Of a DNA stretch of 64,000 nt, positions 8,282 through 15,115 are shown piece after piece (position 1 is the stretch's first letter; each line of letters begins with the position of its first letter). Made by a program: the position numbers and the translations under genes. Below the pieces are notes generated by a model. The model was not told the DNA's origin. It saw nothing but the letters and a program-made list of their open reading frames with translations, and did not search any database. Source of the stretch: Alkaliphilus metalliredigens QYMF (GTDB lineage Bacteria > Bacillota > Clostridia > Peptostreptococcales > Natronincolaceae); NCBI RefSeq assembly GCF_000016985.1, contig NC_009633.1, forward strand, positions 2,585,539 to 2,649,538, given 5' to 3'.

Positions 8282-9340
8282 TTACAGATCTACATAAGCG
8301 GAGCGGAACCCAATGAGCGTACTCACGTGAGACCGAGGGTTGCCCAAGCTCACAGCGAACACCCCAGCATTGGACGTGAGGTCCCAGCGGCCACCGAAAT
8401 ACGGCAACCTTTCTCCTTCATTTCTCATGTAAACCCTGTCTTGGCCATGATCACTGTTGTCTTGAGGGAATAGTGCTAAAGTTTTTAGTATTTCTGGGAT
8501 GTCTACTCCACTTGCAGCACTTATAGTCTCAAATGTTTCGTTTGCAGAACTAGAACCTCCGGTAGGGTTCTGGATGCTTGTATTGATTCTAATGCCACTA
8601 GGGGAAGAAGTAGCTGCATCAAGTTTCAAAGTTCCCGTAGTGCCAGGATCTACAAATGAACCATCTGGCATAATAGCTTTCCAAAGAGTACTATTAACAC
8701 TTTGATTTACGTGCATTGCAGCATTGTTATAAGGGATAATTTGAATTTCTCCATCAACTAACCTGTATCCACCAAACCACTCCCAGACGTTTCCGTTAAG
8801 GTCATAAATTCCATCCGTAGTTCCATCGTGTGCCCAGCTTGCAGGTCCAGATCCAGTGGCTACTCTTTGTATTCTTCCAGAGCTGTCAAGACCTGTCGAT
8901 GCTATCCCTCTTTCATGAGCTGCAGAGTGATCACTTCCATAATTATTATTACCTCTTGGCATTGTTCCATTTTTCTTGGACCATAGAGCTAATGCAGCTC
9001 TTTCTGCATTAGTCATAAGATGCCAACCCATACCTTTGTTCTCGCAAAATTGTTTTGCCTGGTCAAAGTTCAATGAATGTCTTGGATCCATCAATGGAAG
9101 GCTATACGCTCTATCTCCTTTTACGATGTTTTGATATTTGGAAATATAAATATTATTTTTTTCCACACCATCAATAATCCATGCCGGATGAGTGTTTTGG
9201 GTAGCTCCTGCGACAACATCCGAATTTCTTAATCTAGGCACTCTTACCATAAAACTTGGCATTCCTCTATCGTCCAAGATGATAGTGTTTTTCCCACCAC
9301 TCAAGCCTTCTACAGCCAATTTCAACATATCGTAATTCAT
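8282..9340 (-). CDS. DGR-diversified tail-tip protein (FGE-sulfatase/C-type-lectin-like fold)
   Basis: 352 residues. The FGE-like fold is shown by WHLMTNAERAALALW (106-120) and DLNGNVWEW (180-188), the hallmark of DGR variable proteins built on the formylglycine-generating-enzyme scaffold. The C-terminal variable repeat covers about residues 312-348 and ends GFRSA. Residues 318, 320, 321, 331, 333, 338 and 342 (R, D, L, S, G, H, L) are all Asn in the TR. TAATG overlap with the upstream tail gene, with GGAGG before the ATG. Its position after the baseplate genes suggests a receptor-binding protein at the tail tip; the ligand is unknown. Confidence 0.95.
   Translation of the reverse strand: MNYDMLKLAVEGLSGGKNTIILDDRGMPSFMVRVPRLRNSDVVAGATQNTHPAWIIDGVEKNNIYISKYQNIVKGDRAYSLPLMDPRHSLNFDQAKQFCENKGMGWHLMTNAERAALALWSKKNGTMPRGNNNYGSDHSAAHERGIASTGLDSSGRIQRVATGSGPASWAHDGTTDGIYDLNGNVWEWFGGYRLVDGEIQIIPYNNAAMHVNQSVNSTLWKAIMPDGSFVDPGTTGTLKLDAATSSPSGIRINTSIQNPTGGSSSANETFETISAASGVDIPEILKTLALFPQDNSDHGQDRVYMRNEGERLPYFGGRWDLTSNAGVFAVSLGNPRSHVSTLIGFRSAYVDL
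8297..8408 (-). repeat. DGR variable repeat (VR)
   Basis: 112-bp homologue of the TR at the 3' end of the variable gene, ending 12 bp before the stop codon. Relative to the TR it carries A-to-T, A-to-G and A-to-C changes at 11 of 23 adenines and none elsewhere. All changes lie in seven AAC codons, so no stop codon can arise there. This is the footprint of at least one past mutagenic homing event. Confidence 0.97.
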
Positions 9341-9693
9341 TATCTAAGACCTCCTTCGTTTAATGCCCACAATGTCAAAGTTACATTATCCATAGAAAAA
9401 GGAACTGGTTCGAGTCTAAATGATTCTTCCTCGCCCTCAGTTCCTTCGCCTTCTACATCCTCTATAGGCACTTCTTTATATTCTCTTGCCGGAATGTCTA
9501 TTTGAGCTATATACCTTTGAGATACTCCAGTTGTTAATATTCCATCACTGTTCTCGCAGATATCAATCTGTACTGGATAATCTCTTTCGCACCTAGCTAG
9601 ATTTATAAATAACTCATCTCTAAAAGAGAGAAGGTTGTTCCCCTCTTGGAGATATTCAATCTTTTGTCCTTCGTTTTTTTCGATTATTTTCAT
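9340..9693 (-). CDS. Phage tail-tip-associated protein, unknown
   Basis: 117 residues from the ATG at 9693, which has a GGAGGG RBS. The middle contains an acidic linker (VEGEGTEGEEES). Beta-rich, no recognised domain. It ends TAATG, sharing its stop with the start of the variable protein, so the two are translationally coupled. It may connect the diversified protein to the baseplate (inference from position only). Confidence 0.7.
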   Translation of the reverse strand: MKIIEKNEGQKIEYLQEGNNLLSFRDELFINLARCERDYPVQIDICENSDGILTTGVSQRYIAQIDIPAREYKEVPIEDVEGEGTEGEEESFRLEPVPFSMDNVTLTLWALNEGGLR

Positions 9694-9695
9694 GC

Positions 9696-9857
9696 TTAAA
9701 CCCTCCAATTCCTTTTAATTTCCATCGTCTTTTCCGCTATATATTCAGCCTTTTCTTTAGCCTCTTTACTGGCGGTATTTGAGTTTTGGCCGAAGTCTTT
9801 AAGGATTTGCTCTTGCCTTTGTTTTCTTTCATTGTTCTTAACTATAAAATTAGACAT
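9696..9857 (-). CDS. Small helical phage protein, unknown
   Basis: 53 residues, very rich in Lys, Glu and Gln (KNNERKQRQEQ), probably one long helix. The ATG overlaps the stop of the upstream gene as TAATG, and the RBS AAGGAGG lies inside that gene. It overlaps the start region of the next gene by a few bases only. The tight packing supports a real gene. Its place in tail operons matches the short proteins found after tail-fibre genes; no function is known. Confidence 0.65.
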   Translation of the reverse strand: MSNFIVKNNERKQRQEQILKDFGQNSNTASKEAKEKAEYIAEKTMEIKRNWRV

Positions 9858-10300
9858 TATTGATACATACCTCCTTGAATATAATATTTAATTGTTATGT
9901 TAGTAGCACTGCCTGTAAAGGCAATCTTGAATCCGTTTAACTGTTTATCTGTAATTAAAATATTTCCTGCATTTCCGTTTGCAGATACTACCTCAGTATG
10001 AATTCTATAATCTGTTGTATCTCTAGGTTTATTCATGGCTACGGTTTTTATGGAGTTGTTAAAAGGGAACACATCTGTGTTTAAAAGAGAAATTTCGCCT
10101 ATCTCTCCCTCAAGATCCGCTAGTACTCTTTTTTGTTGAAGGTTCATTTGTGTCAACATGCATGACATTAAGCTAGATTCGTATATTCCGTCTTCCATTC
10201 GGTTCATATTTACTTCATCGTGGAGTGTGCCTTCTTGGAGGACGTTGTCGTGTTGGTCCAGCACCTCGTCTTGCCATTTTATGATATTGTAAGGGTTCAT
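9857..10300 (-). CDS. Phage tail fibre/baseplate-associated protein
   Basis: 147 residues. The N-terminal half begins NPYNIIKWQDEVLDQ and continues with a helical Met/Gln-rich stretch (LMSCMLTQMNLQQKR). The C-terminal half is beta-rich (NILITDKQLNGFKIAFTG). The N-terminus resembles short fibre-like proteins in clostridial tail modules. It lies between the tail protein I homologue and the DGR target. No catalytic motif is visible. Confidence 0.65.
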   Translation of the reverse strand: MNPYNIIKWQDEVLDQHDNVLQEGTLHDEVNMNRMEDGIYESSLMSCMLTQMNLQQKRVLADLEGEIGEISLLNTDVFPFNNSIKTVAMNKPRDTTDYRIHTEVVSANGNAGNILITDKQLNGFKIAFTGSATNITIKYYIQGGMYQ

Positions 10301-10301
10301 T

Positions 10302-10601
10302 CTATATCACCTCGCTATAAGTGTATTCAAAGCCAGTCATAAAACCTTGCCTTCTGGCTTTTTCAATTACATCTGTCTGTTCGTCAATTACAGAGCCTCT
10401 GTTGTCGATTAACTCTACTCTTGTTATTGTTTGAGGAACTTGAGCTGCAGGAATGTAGAATAATATCCTAATTGTCATTCCTTGTCTTTCTACTTTCCTA
10501 ATAGGGATTATTTCTTTAACACCATTAGAAAAAGTCACTCTTGCCTCTTTTGTCATGATTTCTATACTGTCTAAAAGTCTTTGTATCCCATAATTATTCA
10601 T
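10302..10601 (-). CDS. Tail module protein, unknown
   Basis: 99 residues with alternating beta strands and a Lys/Arg-rich centre (IIPIRKVERQGMTIRIL). No membrane segment, no known motif. It overlaps the stop of the baseplate gene upstream by one base and is followed 1 bp later by the next tail gene, so it belongs to the tail operon. Likely structural. Confidence 0.65.
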   Translation of the reverse strand: MNNYGIQRLLDSIEIMTKEARVTFSNGVKEIIPIRKVERQGMTIRILFYIPAAQVPQTITRVELIDNRGSVIDEQTDVIEKARRQGFMTGFEYTYSEVI

Positions 10602-11497
10602 TATACCACCTCTATTCTTGTGTATTTGAGGTTCTTGCTACATACTAATGGACTCGATGCACCTTTAGTGGAATTGACCTGTTGATCCAGTCCACTTTCG
10701 TCTAAAAAACCTTGAGTTTCATAAACTAAATCTTTGCTACAGGACAGTGGATGCGAAGTTCCACTGATGCTTTGTATCGAATTTTCAATTTGTCCTTCAC
10801 TTAAAAATCCTTCGGTTGTATAGATTAATTCTTTACTACATACCAAAGGATCTGATGTGCCACGTATTGTATTTTTCTCATATTTAATATCATCGGAAGT
10901 TCTATATCCTTTAGTTGCTATAAACTCAACATCTTCTTTGCTGCAGACAAATGTACCTATAGCATGTATTATTTTAGAAAAACCGTATACATCTTTTCTT
11001 TCTAGATTAAATCCTCTAGAGTACCGATTCCCTAAATAGAAACTTTCATGAGAGGGTTTAATTCTTTTGATTTCCCTGTATATGCTAAGGTAATCTATAC
11101 CACTCTTAGCTGTACCTATCGTTACCATGAATACATGAGGCTCTACATTCTCCAAAACCTCGACATATTCTGCAAAGTCTCCCGCAAGAGACTTAGTGAC
11201 ATTTGCTATCCTTGCCGGTGTCATTGGTGCTCTCAGTTTAATCCTGTACATAACCAATGCTCTTCTTCTTTCTATAGGGATTGAATTGTTTACCGGTATC
11301 TTTAAAAGCTCTTCCCAGTACCTCAGTCCCCACGTGGCTGTCTGTGGGAACAATTGCAGCAAAATATCATCTGTTATTTCATCTACATCGTCCCATTCGG
11401 TGCCAACGGATTGAAGAATAGCCTGCATTAACTTCGATTGATAATAGATAGGAGACACCGTTTTAAACATTTGTTTCGCCCTAGGAGAAGTCATCAT
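10601..11497 (-). CDS. Tail protein I-like baseplate protein (XkdU/DUF2313 family) with C-terminal CSK repeats
   Basis: 298 residues. The first ~150 fit the YmfQ/XkdU family of baseplate-to-fibre connectors (LLQLFPQTATWGLRYWE, RRRALVMYRIK). The C-terminal half holds four repeats of 33-35 residues, each with (V/S)CSK at 184-187, 219-222, 252-255 and 285-288, the last three preceded by G-(T/A)-S-x-PL. ATGA overlap with the upstream baseplate J gene. The repeats are an addition to the usual XkdU length and may form the attachment site for the downstream tail-tip proteins (inference). Confidence 0.85.
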   Translation of the reverse strand: MMTSPRAKQMFKTVSPIYYQSKLMQAILQSVGTEWDDVDEITDDILLQLFPQTATWGLRYWEELLKIPVNNSIPIERRRALVMYRIKLRAPMTPARIANVTKSLAGDFAEYVEVLENVEPHVFMVTIGTAKSGIDYLSIYREIKRIKPSHESFYLGNRYSRGFNLERKDVYGFSKIIHAIGTFVCSKEDVEFIATKGYRTSDDIKYEKNTIRGTSDPLVCSKELIYTTEGFLSEGQIENSIQSISGTSHPLSCSKDLVYETQGFLDESGLDQQVNSTKGASSPLVCSKNLKYTRIEVV

Positions 11498-12630
11498 AGA
11501 ATTTTCACCTCTCCCAATGCCGGAACTTCACCTATAGGTATTAATATTGGATCTGTTCCGCCATTAATAGTTAAGCTTTGTTCGCTATAAATTTTAATGC
11601 CAGGTGTGCTTAGTATGACGTGACCAACAGTTTCTCTGTATACATATTCTGTTCTTTCTTCGTCTGTTGTTATCTTTATACTGCCGAGATACTCTCTTAA
11701 ATTCGATTTCAATTCCTCTACCACTGTGGAAATTTCGTAATCATCTTTAAAAATTATACTAACAGATATATCTATAGCTATTATTTCTGGTGCTGCTACT
11801 ACAGCATTGGCATTAATGGGAGCGAGTCCGCCTCTATTTTTTTTAACTAATGGAGCAATATATTTTTGAACCTGCGATATTAATGTTTCGTTTGCTGGTT
11901 GTCCATTAGAATCCATAATTAAAATTTTGGTAGATCCCGTTCCAAAACCTTCCCACTCTGGTATAACATATACCTGGCCTACCCCAGGAACTTGTTTGGC
12001 CCATCTAATGTAATCCCCATCTGAACCACTTAAAGTTTCCTCATAGGCAGCCAAAACCCTTTCTCTGTATGCATCGTCACTTTCTTTCTCGGTGCCTCCT
12101 GTAAGGGGTTCTGCATTGGTTATTGATGTTATTCCTGGGATCGGCCTGTCTGGCAATGTTATTGTGTTTGCTGCTACGTTTCCTACCGTGCCAGGCTCCA
12201 AGCATTCTATAGGGACCATAGCCTCTCCCGATTCATTTATATCTGTAGACTCTAAAACTTTAAAGCCTATAGATGGAGTGTCGGTAGATTCAGTGTATAT
12301 TACTCTGTCTTTCGGCACATAAGATGCAGGGCTCCCGGTTACTTTTAGGTATCCGCTGGATTTGGTTGGAGGATTCCTTTTTTCATCCTTTATTTCTCCG
12401 TGTAGATCTAAAAACTCTTCATAGCTTGTTTGGGGGAAGGCGATTCTAAGCATGTTTTGTAGTTTCAACTGCAACAACTCTGCTTTTTCATCTGCAGTAG
12501 GCCTTGTGGTATCCCAGAACATATCTCCCTCTGCTAAATTGATATCCGGAGGAGCATTTTTAAGCATCCTAGCATGTATAGTTTCAGCATCTTCTTTTAG
12601 AAAATCTGGCATTGCTAAATCTTTGGGCAT
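11494..12630 (-). CDS. Baseplate J-like protein (XkdT family)
   Basis: 378 residues, typical for gpJ/XkdT wedge proteins of contractile tails. Hallmarks: ...EGDMFWDTTRPTADEKAEL near the N-terminus, the AEPLTGGTEKESDDAYRER motif and GSDGDYIRWAKQVPGVGQV in the centre. It forms the baseplate wedge joining the sheath-side hub and the fibre connector. It lies directly between the XkdS and XkdU homologues in the canonical order. Confidence 0.93.
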   Translation of the reverse strand: MPKDLAMPDFLKEDAETIHARMLKNAPPDINLAEGDMFWDTTRPTADEKAELLQLKLQNMLRIAFPQTSYEEFLDLHGEIKDEKRNPPTKSSGYLKVTGSPASYVPKDRVIYTESTDTPSIGFKVLESTDINESGEAMVPIECLEPGTVGNVAANTITLPDRPIPGITSITNAEPLTGGTEKESDDAYRERVLAAYEETLSGSDGDYIRWAKQVPGVGQVYVIPEWEGFGTGSTKILIMDSNGQPANETLISQVQKYIAPLVKKNRGGLAPINANAVVAAPEIIAIDISVSIIFKDDYEISTVVEELKSNLREYLGSIKITTDEERTEYVYRETVGHVILSTPGIKIYSEQSLTINGGTDPILIPIGEVPALGEVKIL

Positions 12631-12634
12631 TTTA

Positions 12635-13099
12635 TCACCTCATTTCTTCCGAATGTTCGAGGGTGAATAGCTCATCTAGTACCGTGATAACATCAAAGGA
12701 AAAATAAAGATATTCCTTGTTTTTATCCCATTTAAAAGAAAAGTTTTCTACCCTTCTTGTATAAGGGTGGACCATCAATGCCTCTCTAGTCATTCTATTT
12801 ACTTCTAATTCTATAGCCTCTTTGCTTATGTCTTGTCCAATCAAGGTATAGTACTCTTGTCCGTATATATTAGAATAAGAAAGATGCTTATTCCTCTTTG
12901 TACATAGAGCTTTTAGGCACCATTGCTTGTATGCCTCTAGTCTATTCACTAAAAGCACTTTTCCATCTGGCCCTCTTATAAACTCGCCTTTTTCGAAATC
13001 AAAAGCATAAGACTTTTTAAAGTTTTCTACATTATCACTTTCACTCTCAACCATTTCTGTTATTTCAAAATCCATATTTTCTGGAAATAAATCCGGCAT
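12635..13099 (-). CDS. Baseplate protein XkdS-like (DUF2634)
   Basis: 154 residues matching the DUF2634/XkdS pattern: SYAFDFEKGEFI, then ...VNRLEAYKQWCLKAL and the VHPYTRRVENFSF ending. It is the gp25-like baseplate component that starts sheath assembly in PBSX-type tails (family knowledge). Start adjacent to the XkdR stop, with a 1-base overlap. Confidence 0.88.
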   Translation of the reverse strand: MPDLFPENMDFEITEMVESESDNVENFKKSYAFDFEKGEFIRGPDGKVLLVNRLEAYKQWCLKALCTKRNKHLSYSNIYGQEYYTLIGQDISKEAIELEVNRMTREALMVHPYTRRVENFSFKWDKNKEYLYFSFDVITVLDELFTLEHSEEMR

Positions 13100-13509
13100 T
13101 ATACAACCCTCCCCACTATAACGTGATCAGAGCCTTTGTTTACTATTGCAACCAAGACTCTGTCTCCTGTTTTTAATGACTTTAGCGGCTCTGGTGTAAC
13201 TAGGTCATGAATATGATTTCCCTCTGATTCCGGGTGAGAATGTTGACCACTGCCTTGGTATTGACTATGCTCTCCACTGGGCCCGTGAGGATGACTTCCT
13301 TGTCCTTGAGCTGTTTTCTGCATATAAGGTTCATTGACCGTCAGATAATGGAGTAGCATGCAAGAAACTTCATGTTTGAAGTTATCTAGCTTTACTTTTT
13401 TATGTCCTGTCATTGTCCCTAGCACAAGGCCGGTATTAAATAACGCAGCTCTAAGAGTATTGTTTTGTTTTTTTTGTAACTCTCTGGCTATCTCATCAAG
13501 AACTTGCAT
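13099..13509 (-). CDS. Baseplate protein XkdR-like (DUF2577), His-rich
   Basis: 136 residues. The N-terminal half is LDEIARELQKKQNNTL; the C-terminus LKTGDRVLVAIVNKGSDHVIVGRVV is an OB-like barrel typical of DUF2577. A central stretch rich in His, Gly, Ser and Gln (residues about 70-100) could bind metal, as tail-spike apex domains do. Its start overlaps the end of the XkdQ homologue by 14 bp. Confidence 0.85.
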   Translation of the reverse strand: MQVLDEIARELQKKQNNTLRAALFNTGLVLGTMTGHKKVKLDNFKHEVSCMLLHYLTVNEPYMQKTAQGQGSHPHGPSGEHSQYQGSGQHSHPESEGNHIHDLVTPEPLKSLKTGDRVLVAIVNKGSDHVIVGRVV

Positions 13510-14449
13510 AATATTTCCTCCTTATCTGGGCCAATGATTCTAGGACTAGCTCCATAGAACCTGGTTCCCCTAGTTTATGGTTCACTCTGCTTACGTAAAC
13601 ATAAAACCCGTTTATCTTAACTTTATCTCCAGCTCTTATACCTGGGATATCAATTCCATTTGTGACAATCTGCCCTTCTCCTTTGGAGAATAAAGCATTC
13701 GCTTTCTGATTTGCAGTGCCCACATCTTGGATTTTTTCATCCTGGATAACTTTCTGCAGGGTACCTATTTGAGAAACATCTTTTTCGAATGTCCCCATAA
13801 CTGGAGATTTCTTATCATCTTCTTGCTTTCCAAGGACCTTTACCTTTGACACAGAACCTTCGAGAGTTCCAGTCTGGCCAATATGATCCAAAGAATTACT
13901 TATGTCGTACACTTGCTTGTTGCTACCTAATCGAATTAGATCAAGTTTATTTTGCATTCGATATTTAAAAAGACCGCCTCCTTTTTCAGCGGTCTCCTTA
14001 AGATCATCGAGCATCATTTCGTAAATAGTTTTAATTTTAGGAGGAGATTTAGAAAGTGGTATCTCTGTGTCTGCGAAATTCCCTGTAGGGATTCCCCAGT
14101 CTCCACACATCTGTCTGGCTCTTTGTGTCGCTGTGGTGCCAGCCTCGAACAAATACTCGTCCTCGCTCCTTTCAATGTAAATCGTCTTTTCCTTGCAAGT
14201 TATATTTCCTACTTTCGAGTGCTGTGCAGTTGTATTCTTAGTCCAGACTACACCCTTGAACACAGTTCCTTTTCCTGGGTTATTGTTTTTTATAATCTCT
14301 ATAGAATCTCCTTGCATTAATGAGAGCTCCTTAGGGATTACAAGTCTTATATCTGCGGTGTATGCTATGGAGTCAATGGACTCACCTAGGGATATTTGTA
14401 GTTTAAGATTGTCTAACCTTATATTACCTTTCAAAATAACCGTATACAT
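13496..14449 (-). CDS. Tail hub protein XkdQ-like (gpD/late control D family)
   Basis: 317 residues. Central tail-hub protein on which the tail tube is built. Shows the XkdQ pattern: an N-terminal beta domain, the segment RARQMCGDWGIPTGNFAD, GGGLFKYRMQ in the middle and AGDKVKINGFYVYVSRVNH at the C-terminus. Order XkdP-XkdQ-XkdR-XkdS is conserved. Confidence 0.9.
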   Translation of the reverse strand: MYTVILKGNIRLDNLKLQISLGESIDSIAYTADIRLVIPKELSLMQGDSIEIIKNNNPGKGTVFKGVVWTKNTTAQHSKVGNITCKEKTIYIERSEDEYLFEAGTTATQRARQMCGDWGIPTGNFADTEIPLSKSPPKIKTIYEMMLDDLKETAEKGGGLFKYRMQNKLDLIRLGSNKQVYDISNSLDHIGQTGTLEGSVSKVKVLGKQEDDKKSPVMGTFEKDVSQIGTLQKVIQDEKIQDVGTANQKANALFSKGEGQIVTNGIDIPGIRAGDKVKINGFYVYVSRVNHKLGEPGSMELVLESLAQIRRKYYASS

Positions 14450-14454
14450 TCACA

Positions 14455-15105
14455 TCACCCTGGTATAATAAATTTTTGACCGGGATAAATTAAATTAGGA
14501 TTATTTCCTATTACCCCTTTGTTTGCAGTGTATATTTCTTGGTATCTAGATCCATTGCCTAGCACTTTCTTTGCTATCTTAAACAAACTATCACCGCTTT
14601 TAACTACGTATAGTTTTTCTTGCTTCGGTTGAGTTCTATTTTCCTTTAGTTTTGGAGCCGGGGAAGGGGATGTACTTCTTTCTATCTTTATTAATTCAGT
14701 AGCATCTTCTCTCGCTACTCTAATGTCTAGAGAGATGTACTTGTCCCCTTGGTTTTCGCCAGTTCCATCAACTTGGTAATTTGCAATATTAACCATCTCA
14801 TTGAAACTGAAATCCGTGATGATCAGTCGGACCATGGCAGAGGATTCAGACCACCCAATGATTTTATTCAATGCCTGTTCCGGATCAGGTATATTTCTAT
14901 ACCTGCAGTAAGGCTCATATTCAGAGGGGAACATAGTGTCTAATGTCATGGTTCTAATCCTCTTGGCCTTCTCTGCAGGGAAATCTTTATCTCCTTGATA
15001 CAGAATGTCAAAGGTATCGTACCTTTTGCCACCGTTGATTGATACCGAGAATGGATTTACCGGAAAATGAAAGGTCTCTTCTTCTGTCTTAATATATACG
15101 TCCAT
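14455..15105 (-). CDS. XkdP-like tail protein with C-terminal LysM
   Basis: 216 residues. The N-terminal half is a beta domain typical of XkdP/YqbP tail-tip proteins. A Pro-rich linker at about 150-165 leads to a C-terminal LysM domain (VVKSGDSLFKIAKKVLG ... NLIYPGQKFIIPG). LysM binds GlcNAc polymers and probably positions the tail tip on peptidoglycan. It lies directly after the tape measure gene. Confidence 0.92.
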   Translation of the reverse strand: MDVYIKTEEETFHFPVNPFSVSINGGKRYDTFDILYQGDKDFPAEKAKRIRTMTLDTMFPSEYEPYCRYRNIPDPEQALNKIIGWSESSAMVRLIITDFSFNEMVNIANYQVDGTGENQGDKYISLDIRVAREDATELIKIERSTSPSPAPKLKENRTQPKQEKLYVVKSGDSLFKIAKKVLGNGSRYQEIYTANKGVIGNNPNLIYPGQKFIIPG

Positions 15106-15115
15106 GTTCCACCTC

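Larger units (their letters stand above)
6462..9340 (-). other. Diversity-generating retroelement (DGR) cassette: variable protein - avd - TR - reverse transcriptase
   Basis: All parts of a DGR lie in order on the minus strand: target gene with variable repeat at its 3' end (8282-9340), avd (7867-8208), template repeat (7730-7841) and reverse transcriptase (6462-7544). The order is that of the Bordetella BPP-1 prototype (mtd-avd-TR-brt). TR and VR are 112 bp each, and their 11 differences are all at coding-strand A of the TR. In DGRs the TR RNA is copied by RT-Avd with errors at adenines, and the cDNA replaces the VR. Confidence 0.97.
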
